Positions 25,693 through 33,628 of a stretch of DNA of 64,000 nt are shown here, one piece after another (position 1 is the stretch's first letter; each line of letters opens with the position of its first letter). The stretch is from Pseudobutyrivibrio ruminis (GTDB taxonomy: Bacteria > Bacillota > Clostridia > Lachnospirales > Lachnospiraceae). Location: positions 124,001 to 188,000 of the forward strand of contig NZ_SVET01000003.1 in assembly GCF_015057245.1 (NCBI RefSeq). Reading direction: 5' to 3'. The notes under the pieces were generated by a model. It was given only the letters and a program-made list of their open reading frames with translations. It ran no database searches and was not told the origin of the DNA. The position numbers were made by a program, and so were the translations under genes.

Positions 25693-25719
25693 TTATCGGA
25701 AAACTTTCTACAAACTTTA
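25693..25719 (-). promoter_or_regulatory. Sigma28 (FliA/SigD) promoter of flagellin 1
   Basis: Minus strand: TAAAGTTT, 11-nt spacer, TCCGATAA. This differs from the sigma28 consensus TAAAGTTT-N11-GCCGATAA at one base. The predicted leader is about 335 nt. Apart from this promoter and the leader hairpins I see nothing clear in 25397-25741. Confidence 0.85.
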
Positions 25720-25753
25720 GAAAAATTATAAAAAATAATTTAAACACCAAAAA

Positions 25754-25775
25754 AGAGGCCTCTTTCGAAGCCTCT
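25754..25775 (-). terminator. Terminator of flagellin gene 2
   Basis: AGAGGC / GCCTCT with a 10-nt loop, followed by TTTTTT on the minus strand, about 40 bases after the flagellin 2 stop. Confidence 0.8.
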
Positions 25776-25815
25776 AATTTAAAACCGTAATGTAATTTAT
25801 TAACCGAAATGGCTA

Positions 25816-27303
25816 TTAGCCAAGGATTGAAAGAACACCCTGTGTAGACTGGTTAGCCTGAGCAAGCATTGACTGACCTGCCTGAGCAAGAATGTTGTTC
25901 TTGCTATATGTAACCATCTCATCAGCCATATCTGTATCACGGATACGTGACTCAGCTGCGTTTGTGTTCTCTACTACGTTATCAACGTTTGCAATTGTGT
26001 GCTCAAGTCTGTTCTGGATAGCACCAAGAGAAGATCTCTGTGATGATACCTTTGAAACAGCATCAGCGATTGCATCGATTGCATATGTAGCAGCCTTACC
26101 TGTAGCATCTGCTACGTTAAGACCATTGATACCAAGTGATGATGAGCTCATGTCTGAGATTGTAACACCAATCTTATTTGTCATGTCTGCATCAGATCCA
26201 ACGTGAAGGTTGAATGTAAGATCCTGCTGAACCTCAGCTTTTCCCTTATCAAGAGTAAATGTTACCTTATCATCATCATCAGCCTTAACAACATTTGCAT
26301 TTGTTGCTGCCAATGTTGCAGCTGTACCAGACTTTGGTACAAACTGTTTAGTTGATGTTGTAATAGGTTCATCTGCGCCGATTGAAGAAGCAGCCTGAAG
26401 CTCTGTAGCCATAAGAGCATAAGCTTTTTCCTGTGTGATTACAGTAGAGTTTGCGTTATCAACGCCATTCTCTTCATCCTTGAATAATGTAACTGACTTA
26501 CCATTGTACTCAATTGTAGAACCTGCACTAGCAAAATCTTCTAAATCGCTTGCCTTGAGCATCTTTGTTTTTGGATCAGTTGTATCATTTGAGATTGTGT
26601 AAGAGCTTCCGTCAATCTTTACAACTGTACCTTCAGCGAAACCTTTTACTGTACCATCATCATTTGTACCAGTAAGAATCTTTGTTGCATTCTCAAGCTG
26701 ACCCTTTACACCTGTCTCTGTAGCTCCAGTATCTGAAACACCAATTGTGTACTTTGTTCCACCGATTGTTGTTGTATCGCCCATTGAAAGAGCCTTTACA
26801 GTAAATGTAGCCTTTGTTGTGTTCTGTGTAAGAGTTCCATCAAGACCTGCATCATGAGCAGCAATCTGGATTGACTTTGTACCGTTGTCACCCTTAAGAA
26901 GGTATGTCTCGTTGAACTTTGTTGTCTCAGCAACACGATCGATTTCTGTTGTAAGCTGGTTGATTTCGTCCTGGATAGATGAACGATCTGACTCAGAGTT
27001 TGTGCCGTTTGAAGCCTGTACTGCAAGCTCGTTCATTCTCTGAAGCATTGAGTGAACTTCTGTAAGAGCACCTTCAGCTGTCTGAACTGCAGATACACCA
27101 TCCTGTGCGTTTGTAGAAGCCTGATCAAGACCTCTGATCTGCTTTCTCATCTTCTCTGAAATTGAAAGACCTGCTGCATCATCTGCTGCACGGTTGATTC
27201 TATAACCAGATGAAAGTTTCTCTGTTGACTTAGCCTGATTATTTGCTGTGATGTTAAGCATTCTTGAGGCATTCATTGCCTGCATATTGTGTTGTACTAC
27301 CAT
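25816..27303 (-). CDS. Flagellin 2
   Basis: 495 residues from the conserved MVVQHNMQAMNASRML (ATG at 27303); an upstream in-frame ATG would translate the leader hairpins and is rejected. Conserved N- and C-terminal flagellin domains surround a variable centre rich in Thr/Ala/Asp. The first 130 or so residues are almost identical to those of flagellin 3, pointing to recent duplication or gene conversion. I find no sigma28 promoter; a sigma-A-like promoter is the best candidate. Own terminator. Confidence 0.95.
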   Translation of the reverse strand: MVVQHNMQAMNASRMLNITANNQAKSTEKLSSGYRINRAADDAAGLSISEKMRKQIRGLDQASTNAQDGVSAVQTAEGALTEVHSMLQRMNELAVQASNGTNSESDRSSIQDEINQLTTEIDRVAETTKFNETYLLKGDNGTKSIQIAAHDAGLDGTLTQNTTKATFTVKALSMGDTTTIGGTKYTIGVSDTGATETGVKGQLENATKILTGTNDDGTVKGFAEGTVVKIDGSSYTISNDTTDPKTKMLKASDLEDFASAGSTIEYNGKSVTLFKDEENGVDNANSTVITQEKAYALMATELQAASSIGADEPITTSTKQFVPKSGTAATLAATNANVVKADDDDKVTFTLDKGKAEVQQDLTFNLHVGSDADMTNKIGVTISDMSSSSLGINGLNVADATGKAATYAIDAIADAVSKVSSQRSSLGAIQNRLEHTIANVDNVVENTNAAESRIRDTDMADEMVTYSKNNILAQAGQSMLAQANQSTQGVLSILG

Positions 27304-27307
27304 TATT

Positions 27308-27348
27308 CTACCTCCATGTAGTTGCTTCCTCGAGTCCATTCGAAGAAG
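27308..27348 (-). promoter_or_regulatory. Flagellin 2 leader: tandem GGA-loop hairpins
   Basis: Hairpin 1 (27325-27348): 9-bp arms CTTCTTCGA / TCGAGGAAG, loop ATGGAC. Hairpin 2 (27308-27321): CTAC-ATGGAG-GTAG, SD in the loop. GGA-to-GGA distance is 22 nt, as in the other two leaders. The stem sequence differs from flagellin 1 and 3 at several positions while pairing is kept. Confidence 0.75.
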
Positions 27349-27466
27349 AAGTGCGTCCTGCACTTATAATAAAATTTAATCTATAATCAAAACAGACGCG
27401 CGCCACCTGTTTGACTACCAAATATAAAAATAATAAAAAATGGGAATTAATTAATTGAAATATCTG

Positions 27467-27500
27467 TTTCGATTAATAACATCCTTGTCCCAAATCGAAA
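27467..27500 (-). promoter_or_regulatory. Upstream leader hairpin presenting GGACAAGGATGTTA (flagellin 2)
   Basis: Perfect arms TTTCGATT / AATCGAAA enclose an 18-nt loop. On the minus strand the loop contains ACAAGGATGT, matching the in-vitro CsrA consensus RUACARGGAUGU in its last ten positions. The 14-mer GGACAAGGATGTTA is identical in the flagellin 3 leader. Confidence 0.6.
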
Positions 27501-27579
27501 GAAAATAGAATTTAGAAATAAAACCTATTCTGTCTCGTTATTTAAGTATGCTGTGAATTCCTTTTCATCAGCAAATATA

Positions 27580-27607
27580 ATTATCTACATTTCAGAGAAA
27601 AAATCAA
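27580..27607 (-). promoter_or_regulatory. Possible sigma-A promoter of flagellin 2
   Basis: Minus strand: TTGATT (27602-27607), 16-nt spacer, GATAAT (27580-27585). Weak match. I see no sigma28-like element in 27349-27647. Besides this and the two hairpin elements, the 430-bp gap to flagellin 3 holds only the flagellin 3 terminator. Confidence 0.35.
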
Positions 27608-27647
27608 TACTTTTTTCACATTTTTAACACAATTTTTTCACAAAAAA

Positions 27648-27673
27648 AGAGGACCTCCCGAAGGAAGTCCCCT
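27648..27673 (-). terminator. Terminator of flagellin gene 3
   Basis: 11-bp stem AGGGGACTTCC / GGAGGTCCTCT (two wobble pairs) capped by a TTCG tetraloop and followed by TTTTTTTG on the minus strand. Confidence 0.9.
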
Positions 27674-27737
27674 AATTTACTAGCTATTCAACTAGTCTGC
27701 GCGAAACGAATAGATAAACTATTAATTATCTTTAGTA

Positions 27738-29210
27738 TTAACCTAAGATTGAAAGTACACCCTGAGTTGCCTGGTTAGCCTGTGCAAGCATTGCCTGACC
27801 TGCCTGAGCAAGAATGTTATTCTTGCTGTATGTAACCATCTCATCAGCCATGTCTGTATCACGGATACGAGACTCAGCAGCGTTAGTGTTCTCAACTACG
27901 TTATCTACGTTAGCGATTGTGTGCTCTAATCTGTTCTGGATAGCACCAAGTGAAGATCTCTGTGATGATACCTTTGAAACAGCGTCAGCGATTGCATCGA
28001 TTGCGTATGTAGCAGCCTTACCTGTAGCATCAGCAACATTAAGTCCCTGGATACCAAGTGAAGCAGAGCTCATATCTTCGATTGTTACACCAATCTTGTT
28101 TGTCATATCAGCATCAGAACCAACATGAAGATTGAATGAAAGGTCTTTCTGAACTTCAGCTGTTCCCTTAGTCATTGTGAATGTAACATTCTTTCCATCT
28201 GCAGCACTAGGCATTACATTTGTTGTAGCTGCTGCTGATGATCCATCATTATTTGTTATTGCAGTTGAGTCCCACTTAACTGATGCTTCAGCAATAACTT
28301 GGTCAGCACCAATTGAAGAAGCTGTTCTAAGCTCATTAGCTATAAGCTGGTAAGCCTTTGCAGCTGTAATAAGTGTTGCATCCTTTGAATCTACACCTGA
28401 TGAAGGTCCATTTGCTGCCTGGTCATTAAATAATGTTACAGACTTGCCATTGTACTCAATTGTTGAACCATTACTTGCAAACTTGCTGATTGCAGCTGCT
28501 GTAATCTCAGATGTATTAACATTAGTAGCTGAAGCAATTGTAAATGACTTGCCATCAATCTTAATAACTTCACCATTATTAAGTTTTGTAGCGCCAAGAA
28601 TAGTCTTTGCATTAGCAATCTGATCTGCTGTAGTAGCGCCCTGAACACCGATTGTATACTTTGTTCCACCAATTGTGTATGTATCGCCCTGTGCTAAAGC
28701 TTTAACTGTAAATGTAGCTTTAGTTGTGTTCTGAGTAAGTGTTCCATCAAGACCTGCATCATGAGCTTTAATCTGGATTGTCTTTGTACCATAATCGCCC
28801 TTAAGAAGATATGTCTCGTTGAACTTTGTTGTCTCAGCAACACGATCGATTTCTGTTGTAAGCTGATTAATTTCGTCCTGGATTGAAGAACGATCAGACT
28901 CACTGTTTGTTCCGTTTGAAGCCTGTACTGCAAGCTCGTTCATTCTCTGAAGCATTGAGTGAACTTCTGTTAAAGCACCTTCAGCTGTCTGCACTGCAGA
29001 TACACCATCCTGTGCGTTTGTAGAAGCCTGATCAAGACCTCTGATCTGCTTACGCATCTTCTCAGAAATTGAAAGACCAGCTGCATCATCTGCTGCACGG
29101 TTGATTCTATAACCTGAAGATAACTTCTCAGTTGACTTTGCCTGATTGCCTGATGTGATGTTAAGCATTCTAGAAGCGTTAGCTGCTTGCATATTGTGTT
29201 GTACTACCAT
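27738..29210 (-). CDS. Flagellin 3
   Basis: 490 residues from MVVQHNMQAANASRML (ATG at 29210); the upstream in-frame ATG lies in the leader and is rejected. Conserved terminal domains as in the paralogues, with a variable central part. The N- and C-terminal parts are nearly identical to flagellin 2. It has two tandem sigma28-type promoters and a leader of roughly 350 to 460 nt, the most elaborate control of the three. It is probably the major filament subunit; this is inference from promoter strength. Confidence 0.95.
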   Translation of the reverse strand: MVVQHNMQAANASRMLNITSGNQAKSTEKLSSGYRINRAADDAAGLSISEKMRKQIRGLDQASTNAQDGVSAVQTAEGALTEVHSMLQRMNELAVQASNGTNSESDRSSIQDEINQLTTEIDRVAETTKFNETYLLKGDYGTKTIQIKAHDAGLDGTLTQNTTKATFTVKALAQGDTYTIGGTKYTIGVQGATTADQIANAKTILGATKLNNGEVIKIDGKSFTIASATNVNTSEITAAAISKFASNGSTIEYNGKSVTLFNDQAANGPSSGVDSKDATLITAAKAYQLIANELRTASSIGADQVIAEASVKWDSTAITNNDGSSAAATTNVMPSAADGKNVTFTMTKGTAEVQKDLSFNLHVGSDADMTNKIGVTIEDMSSASLGIQGLNVADATGKAATYAIDAIADAVSKVSSQRSSLGAIQNRLEHTIANVDNVVENTNAAESRIRDTDMADEMVTYSKNNILAQAGQAMLAQANQATQGVLSILG

Positions 29211-29214
29211 AAAT

Positions 29215-29256
29215 TCTACCTCCTTGTAGATACTCCCTGGATTCCCTTCCTGGGAG
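29215..29256 (-). promoter_or_regulatory. Flagellin 3 leader: tandem GGA-loop hairpins
   Basis: Hairpin 1 (29233-29256): 9-nt arms CTCCCAGGA / TCCAGGGAG (one A-A mismatch), loop AGGGAA. Hairpin 2 (29215-29230): TCTAC-AAGGAG-GTAGA with the SD in the loop. The 22-nt GGA-to-GGA distance is conserved. Confidence 0.75.
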
Positions 29257-29460
29257 AAGTGCCTTTGCACTCATATTGTTAATAAATTACATCTATAATA
29301 ATTACAGCACTCGCGCGACATGCCATAAATTATTATCCTCATTAACGGATAGTAGTATGCACTTTAAGCCCTAAAACTAGTATTCAATTTTCAATATCCT
29401 GTGCATGAAAAAATCCTATTGCGATTGCAATAGATAAATAGAAAAAGATTATTGATTATC

Positions 29461-29488
29461 CGATCCTTAACATCCTTGTCCTGGTCCG
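29461..29488 (-). promoter_or_regulatory. Upstream leader hairpin presenting GGACAAGGATGTTA (flagellin 3)
   Basis: Minus-strand arms CGGACC / GGATCG pair with one wobble and one mismatch around a 16-nt loop containing ACAAGGATGT. The G-U pair exists only on the minus strand, consistent with an RNA element in the flagellin 3 leader. Confidence 0.55.
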
Positions 29489-29562
29489 AAATATAAGTTA
29501 TGTGATTATGATGTGTTAACCTGGATAAACGAAATCCGTTTCATTTACCGCTTGCAAATATT

Positions 29563-29589
29563 GTATCGGATCAATTTTCGAATTACTTA
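29563..29589 (-). promoter_or_regulatory. Downstream sigma28-like promoter of flagellin 3
   Basis: Minus strand: TAAG, 15-nt spacer, TCCGATAC, preceded by GGGGT. The GGGGTTAAGT block is shared with the upstream promoter at 29675 and with the promoter at 39316. Confidence 0.55.
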
Positions 29590-29674
29590 ACCCCTATTTA
29601 GAAATTTTTTTATAAATTTTTATTTCAGTTCTAAATATCTGGATTAAGAGTTCTTTTTGACCCTTACACAGACT

Positions 29675-29701
29675 TTATCGGAAGCTTATTCTGAAACTTA
29701 A
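29675..29701 (-). promoter_or_regulatory. Upstream sigma28 promoter of flagellin 3
   Basis: Minus strand: TTAAGTTT, 11-nt spacer, TCCGATAA, two mismatches to the sigma28 consensus. It lies about 465 bases from the start codon. The rest of the 29257-29748 gap is AT-rich, and I see no gene in it. Confidence 0.75.
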
Positions 29702-29748
29702 CCCCTTTTTGAAGAAATTTTAAAAAAATTATTATCTCGTTACAAAAA

Positions 29749-29788
29749 ATGGTGATACAGCAAGCTCTCCCGCTATCTGTATCACCAT
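29749..29788 (-). terminator. Terminator of the AAA ATPase gene
   Basis: 12-nt perfect arms ATGGTGATACAG / CTGTATCACCAT with a 16-nt loop, then TTTTTTGT on the minus strand. Confidence 0.85.
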
Positions 29789-29853
29789 TATAACATCATT
29801 TTTCAGTTGTAACCGTTTTTCACCGAAAAGTCATAGAAATCTTTTTATTGTTA

Positions 29854-30891
29854 CTAATACAACGCTATTACTTCTGCAAATCTAGGAAGCGCTAACTCCA
29901 CAACTCCTCTTTCCGGCGTATAAATTACACCTTTCTTCATCAATCTCTCTCTGTATCTAGGGAAGCTTGTATTAGGTATTCCAAGTTCCTGGCAAATATT
30001 AGAAACAGTATTACTCTTAGGACCTACAGTTCTTATAATCTCTTTATCCTTATCTGTAAGACCTTCCCATATTTTTTTGTAGACGAAATCATCTAATAAA
30101 TCATCCAACTTAGAAAGTATATCCTCAAAGGATAAAGTATCTCTGTATTCAAAATATAGCATTCCCAGAGCTTGGAATGCAAAAGCATATCCTTTTGTCA
30201 CCATTGCCATATCGTGAGCTTCCTCTATCTCCATATTAAAGATAGTTTTATATTGCTTTGTTATTTGGGGAATACTTAATGGCTCCATTTTAATCTTAGG
30301 TGTTCTAAGCAAAAATGTAAGCGCTGGGTCGTTTTGAATAGCATATATATTTTCATACAAACCTGTCATCAGAAGAAATAGATTATAATCTTTTCTAATA
30401 AATATCTGAAACTGACTTGCAAAATGCCTCATATTATCATTAGGCATAGCCTCGTCTATTGTCACAAGCACCTTCTTGTTTTTCTTTTTTAGAGAAGAAA
30501 GAATACTTTCTATGATACTAACCTCATCCTGCGGCTGAGAGCTTCCATTAATTCCAACACCAAAACCTGCTACAGATATATTAAAACCTGTCTTCATTAA
30601 ATCAGGTAATTTTTTGCAAGCATCAATTAATCTTTGCGCAAAATCTGCTACTAAATCCTGTGTTGAGTTTAAATCAACAACTACCCAACTTTCATCTTCT
30701 GAAAGCGTATTTGCTATAGTTGTCATAAGTACAGTCTTACCACTCCCCCTAACACCTTCTATAAGATAAGCCTGACTTATAGGATTATCTGACTCAAAGC
30801 TACTGATTATAGTTTCTGTACTTTCATATCTATAGATATATTCACCCGGTTGTTTTCCAAAAGTAAGAGTAAATGGATTATCCTTTTTCAT
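29854..30891 (-). CDS. AAA-type ATPase with C-terminal winged helix (archaeal-ATPase-like)
   Basis: 345 residues from the ATG at 30891, which has GGAGG 7-8 bases upstream; an ATG seven codons earlier lacks one. Walker A GVRGSGKT at 46-53, Walker B VLVTIDEA with D146-E147, sensor-like LLMTGLYENI near 180, and a C-terminal winged-helix (DKDKEIIRTVGPKSNTVSNI to LPRFAEVI). It resembles ORC/Cdc6-like P-loop ATPases of the archaeal-ATPase family, whose bacterial members have no firm role (DNA binding, plasmid or defence functions have been proposed). Monocistronic, preceded by a phased heptamer array. Confidence 0.75.
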   Translation of the reverse strand: MKKDNPFTLTFGKQPGEYIYRYESTETIISSFESDNPISQAYLIEGVRGSGKTVLMTTIANTLSEDESWVVVDLNSTQDLVADFAQRLIDACKKLPDLMKTGFNISVAGFGVGINGSSQPQDEVSIIESILSSLKKKNKKVLVTIDEAMPNDNMRHFASQFQIFIRKDYNLFLLMTGLYENIYAIQNDPALTFLLRTPKIKMEPLSIPQITKQYKTIFNMEIEEAHDMAMVTKGYAFAFQALGMLYFEYRDTLSFEDILSKLDDLLDDFVYKKIWEGLTDKDKEIIRTVGPKSNTVSNICQELGIPNTSFPRYRERLMKKGVIYTPERGVVELALPRFAEVIALY

Positions 30892-30933
30892 ACTATGACC
30901 TCCATCATGCATTCTTTCTATGTGTTAACTTTA

Positions 30934-31047
30934 TCATAATTTATCATAATTTGCTAGTTTTATCATAATTCAACATAAAACGTCATAATGTGTTATTTTT
31001 ATCATAATTCAACATAAAACGTCATAATGTGTTATTTTTATCATAAT
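30934..31047. repeat. Phased TCATAAT heptamer array within a 39-bp tandem repeat
   Basis: Seven TCATAAT heptamers start at 30934, 30944, 30963, 30983, 31002, 31022 and 31041, i.e. 10 then alternating 19 and 20 bp apart. From 30960 the sequence is a 39-bp tandem repeat of about 2.3 units. It lies 43 bp upstream of the ATPase start and covers its promoter region. It looks like a cooperative operator or iteron set. Confidence 0.8.
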
Positions 31048-31058
31048 GCAACATAAAA

Positions 31059-31078
31059 GGCTTCCCCTAAGGGAAGCC
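31059..31078 (-). terminator. Terminator of the znu operon
   Basis: GGCTTCCC / GGGAAGCC with a 4-nt loop, then TTTTATG on the minus strand, directly after the znuB stop. Confidence 0.85.
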
Positions 31079-31083
31079 ATCCA

Positions 31084-31893
31084 TTATCTATCTTTTCCAT
31101 AGATGTATGTTGCAAAGTAAATCACACTGGCAATGATTACAATCATTGGGCCTGTGGCCATGTCTGTGAAGTATGATACAAACAAGCCTGCCACACCAGA
31201 GAAAATACTGAATATCATGGAAAGGTATGTGTACTCTCTAAAGTTTTCAGAGATGTTGCGACTGCTGGCTGCTGGAAGTATAAGCAGCGCATTAATAAGA
31301 AGGATTCCTACCCACTTAATTGAAAGCATTACCAGAAGTGCTATAAGCACTGCAAAAGCATCTTCCATTACTCGCACTGAAATGCTACGGCTCTTTGCAA
31401 GGGTAGCATGAATGCTAATTGCAGTAAGTCTGTTGATGCTGATACACCAGAAAATTAATATCACTACAAAAAGTACTATCAACTGGATAATCTCTGCAGT
31501 GGTGATTGACAAAATATCTCCTACCAATATAGCTGAATAATTTGCAAAGCTTCCACCCCTGGACAAAATAGCAAGACCAAGGGCTGTAGCACAGCTTGCA
31601 AATACTGAAATCAATGTATCCGAAGAGCTGAGGCCCTTTCTGCTGATGTAATTAAGAAGCAATGCAAAGCAGATTCCAAATATAATCATGGAAATTGTGG
31701 TGTTGGCAATGCCCATAATAACACCTGCAGCAATTCCAGTAAGTGCTGAATGACCAAGTGCATCGCTGAAATAGGCCATGCGCTTTTGCACTATCATTGT
31801 GCCTACCATTCCAAACAATGGGGAAATCAAAAGAATTGCAATTGTTGCCCTTACCATGAAGGCGTATGAAAACATTTCGTTAAACATTTGCAT
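31084..31893 (-). CDS. znuB: Metal ABC transporter permease, ZnuB type
   Basis: A 269-residue ABC-3 family permease with about eight membrane helices (MVGTMIVQKRMAYFSDALGHSALTG at the start is the family signature; LLINALLILPAASSRNI near 200). It moves zinc or manganese with ZnuC and ZnuA. It overlaps the ATPase gene by 14 bases. Specificity for zinc is inferred from the His-rich binding protein. Confidence 0.88.
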   Translation of the reverse strand: MQMFNEMFSYAFMVRATIAILLISPLFGMVGTMIVQKRMAYFSDALGHSALTGIAAGVIMGIANTTISMIIFGICFALLLNYISRKGLSSSDTLISVFASCATALGLAILSRGGSFANYSAILVGDILSITTAEIIQLIVLFVVILIFWCISINRLTAISIHATLAKSRSISVRVMEDAFAVLIALLVMLSIKWVGILLINALLILPAASSRNISENFREYTYLSMIFSIFSGVAGLFVSYFTDMATGPMIVIIASVIYFATYIYGKDR

Positions 31894-32641
31894 TCACCTC
31901 CACTTCTCCTACAGCACCCTTGCCAAAAACATGCTTAAATGCATCAGTTTCGAAAACCTGCTTTGGCTTACCTGCTGCGGTAACTGTCTTATCTATAAGA
32001 ATGACATTGTCAGCATATTTATATACGTAATCCAAATCATGACTTACAAGGATGATTGCCAAATCATGAGTCTCTTTTAAATATCTCATCTTTTCATAAA
32101 AGGCATCCATACCGTTTTTATCAATACCTGACACAGGCTCATCCAATAGTAGTAAGTTTGGAGTATCGTGCACAGCCATAGCAAGAAGCACTCGCTGAAG
32201 CTGCCCTCCAGAAAGTGTACCTACAGGCTGGTCAATAAGCTCTGCCACATCAAACTCTGCCAAAGCTTCCTTTACATGGTCGTGCTCTTTTTTGTTTCTG
32301 AAGAGAATAGGTAGCTTGCCAGTGAAACTTTGAAACATATCATATACAGATAATGGTGTAGTCCTATCGATGTTAACTGTCTGTGGAACATAGCCTATTT
32401 TAAGCCCCTGCATATTGTTATTCATTTTATTTTTAAATTGAATTTCACCTGTATAAGGAACTTCACCTAGTATTGCTCGGATTAAAGTTGATTTTCCAGC
32501 ACCATTCCTTCCGATAATGGCTGACATTTGACCACAATGCACATGTAGATTTATATTATCTAAAACCTGCTGATCACCAAAAGCAACACCTAGATTTATG
32601 AACTTTATACAGTGGAAACCACATGGAATAATTTTCTTCAT
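31880..32641 (-). CDS. znuC: Metal ABC transporter ATP-binding protein, ZnuC type
   Basis: A 253-residue ABC ATPase: Walker A GRNGAGKST, Q-loop YVPQTV, signature LSGGQLQRV, Walker B LLLLDEP and switch histidine in VSHD. Its place between a metal permease and a metal-binding protein identifies it as the ATPase of that importer. It starts 15 bases after znuA. Confidence 0.9.
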   Translation of the reverse strand: MKKIIPCGFHCIKFINLGVAFGDQQVLDNINLHVHCGQMSAIIGRNGAGKSTLIRAILGEVPYTGEIQFKNKMNNNMQGLKIGYVPQTVNIDRTTPLSVYDMFQSFTGKLPILFRNKKEHDHVKEALAEFDVAELIDQPVGTLSGGQLQRVLLAMAVHDTPNLLLLDEPVSGIDKNGMDAFYEKMRYLKETHDLAIILVSHDLDYVYKYADNVILIDKTVTAAGKPKQVFETDAFKHVFGKGAVGEVEVNANV

Positions 32642-32656
32642 ATTTTTCCTTATATA

Positions 32657-33628
32657 CTACAAACTATTCTTAATTACAGCGTAGTTTTTATTTAATACAG
32701 TAATGTAATCCAAGCCACTATAATCGCCATGAACTAATGTCTCAAGATAAACTACCTTAGCATCTGTCTGCTCTGTGATAAGCTCGCCCATGGCATGACC
32801 ATAATCGTATTCTGCAAAAACAACCTGTACATTGTTTTCATTGATTGCATCAATAAAATCGCTGACCTCACCTGCACTAACCTGGCGTTCTTCATCAAGG
32901 TCCATTGTAGCTACTATATTAGCTCCAAGAGACTGGGCTGTGTATGCAAAGGCTTCATGAAGCACTGCAACATTAGCACCAGCAAGAGTTTCATCAAGTC
33001 CCTGGTTGTCTATCTGTGAATCCATAACGCTTACAAATGTATCAGCATTTGAAGCATAGACGCTTGCATTGCTTGAATCCAAAGCTGCCAATCCATCAGC
33101 AACAGCCTGCACCTGACCAGCATAGATTTCTTCGCTCATCCAAATGTGACTATTAGCACCTTCATCATGATGATGTTCTTCTGAAGTTCCATGGCTATGG
33201 TCTTCTTCCTCTTCTTCTGATTCTTCCTCGATGATGACAGGATAATCCTCCTCTACTGCCTCGAATGTATCAATAATAGGAAGATTAGGATATGCCTCAA
33301 CAACATCTTCCAAATATCCTTCCATGCCACCGCCATTTACAATAAGAACATCTGCCTTTGAAAGATTCTTCATATCCTCTGTGGTGAGGGTGTAATCGTG
33401 AAGGCAGCCTGTGGTAGGCTGAGAAAGATTCTGCACTGTAACTCCATCTGCATCACCAACTACATTTATTGTAGCAAGATATACCGGATTGCAACTGGTC
33501 ATTACAAGAAGTTCAGAATCATCACTTTCCTTGTTATTTAGTTTTACATAAAAAAATGTGCCACCCAGCAGCACCACACTAATAGAGATGAGCAGTAGTA
33601 GCACAAATAAATATTTGCTTTTCTTCAT
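32657..33628 (-). CDS. znuA: Zinc-binding protein of ABC transporter, ZnuA type
   Basis: A 323-residue cluster A-I metal-binding protein. An uncleaved-looking membrane helix (about residues 6-28) with no lipobox anchors it. A His/Glu-rich loop near residues 140-160 (DHSHGTSEEHHHDEG) is the mark of zinc-type ZnuA. Fold blocks SCNPVYLATINVVG, VLHEAFAYTAQSLG and FAEYDYGHAMGE are present. Its ATG overlaps the stop of engB (TAATG), tying zinc uptake to a housekeeping transcript. Confidence 0.88.
   Translation of the reverse strand: MKKSKYLFVLLLLISISVVLLGGTFFYVKLNNKESDDSELLVMTSCNPVYLATINVVGDADGVTVQNLSQPTTGCLHDYTLTTEDMKNLSKADVLIVNGGGMEGYLEDVVEAYPNLPIIDTFEAVEEDYPVIIEEESEEEEEDHSHGTSEEHHHDEGANSHIWMSEEIYAGQVQAVADGLAALDSSNASVYASNADTFVSVMDSQIDNQGLDETLAGANVAVLHEAFAYTAQSLGANIVATMDLDEERQVSAGEVSDFIDAINENNVQVVFAEYDYGHAMGELITEQTDAKVVYLETLVHGDYSGLDYITVLNKNYAVIKNSL

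Noticed and set aside
25418..25750. 110-residue open frame on the minus strand between flagellin genes 2 and 1
   Set aside because: It spans the sigma28 promoter and leader of flagellin 1, has no ribosome site or protein-like pattern I can recognise, and overlaps regulatory sequence.
25816..27363. Upstream start for flagellin 2 (and similarly flagellin 3)
   Set aside because: It would translate the conserved leader hairpins; the flagellin N terminus MVVQHNMQ with an SD fixes the start at 27303 (29210 for flagellin 3).
23845..29210. Assembly artefact behind the three flagellin genes
   Set aside because: Variable regions, leaders, promoters and terminators all differ between copies, so they are real paralogues.
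30960..31047. CRISPR array
   Set aside because: The 39-bp units are contiguous tandem repeats without distinct spacers.
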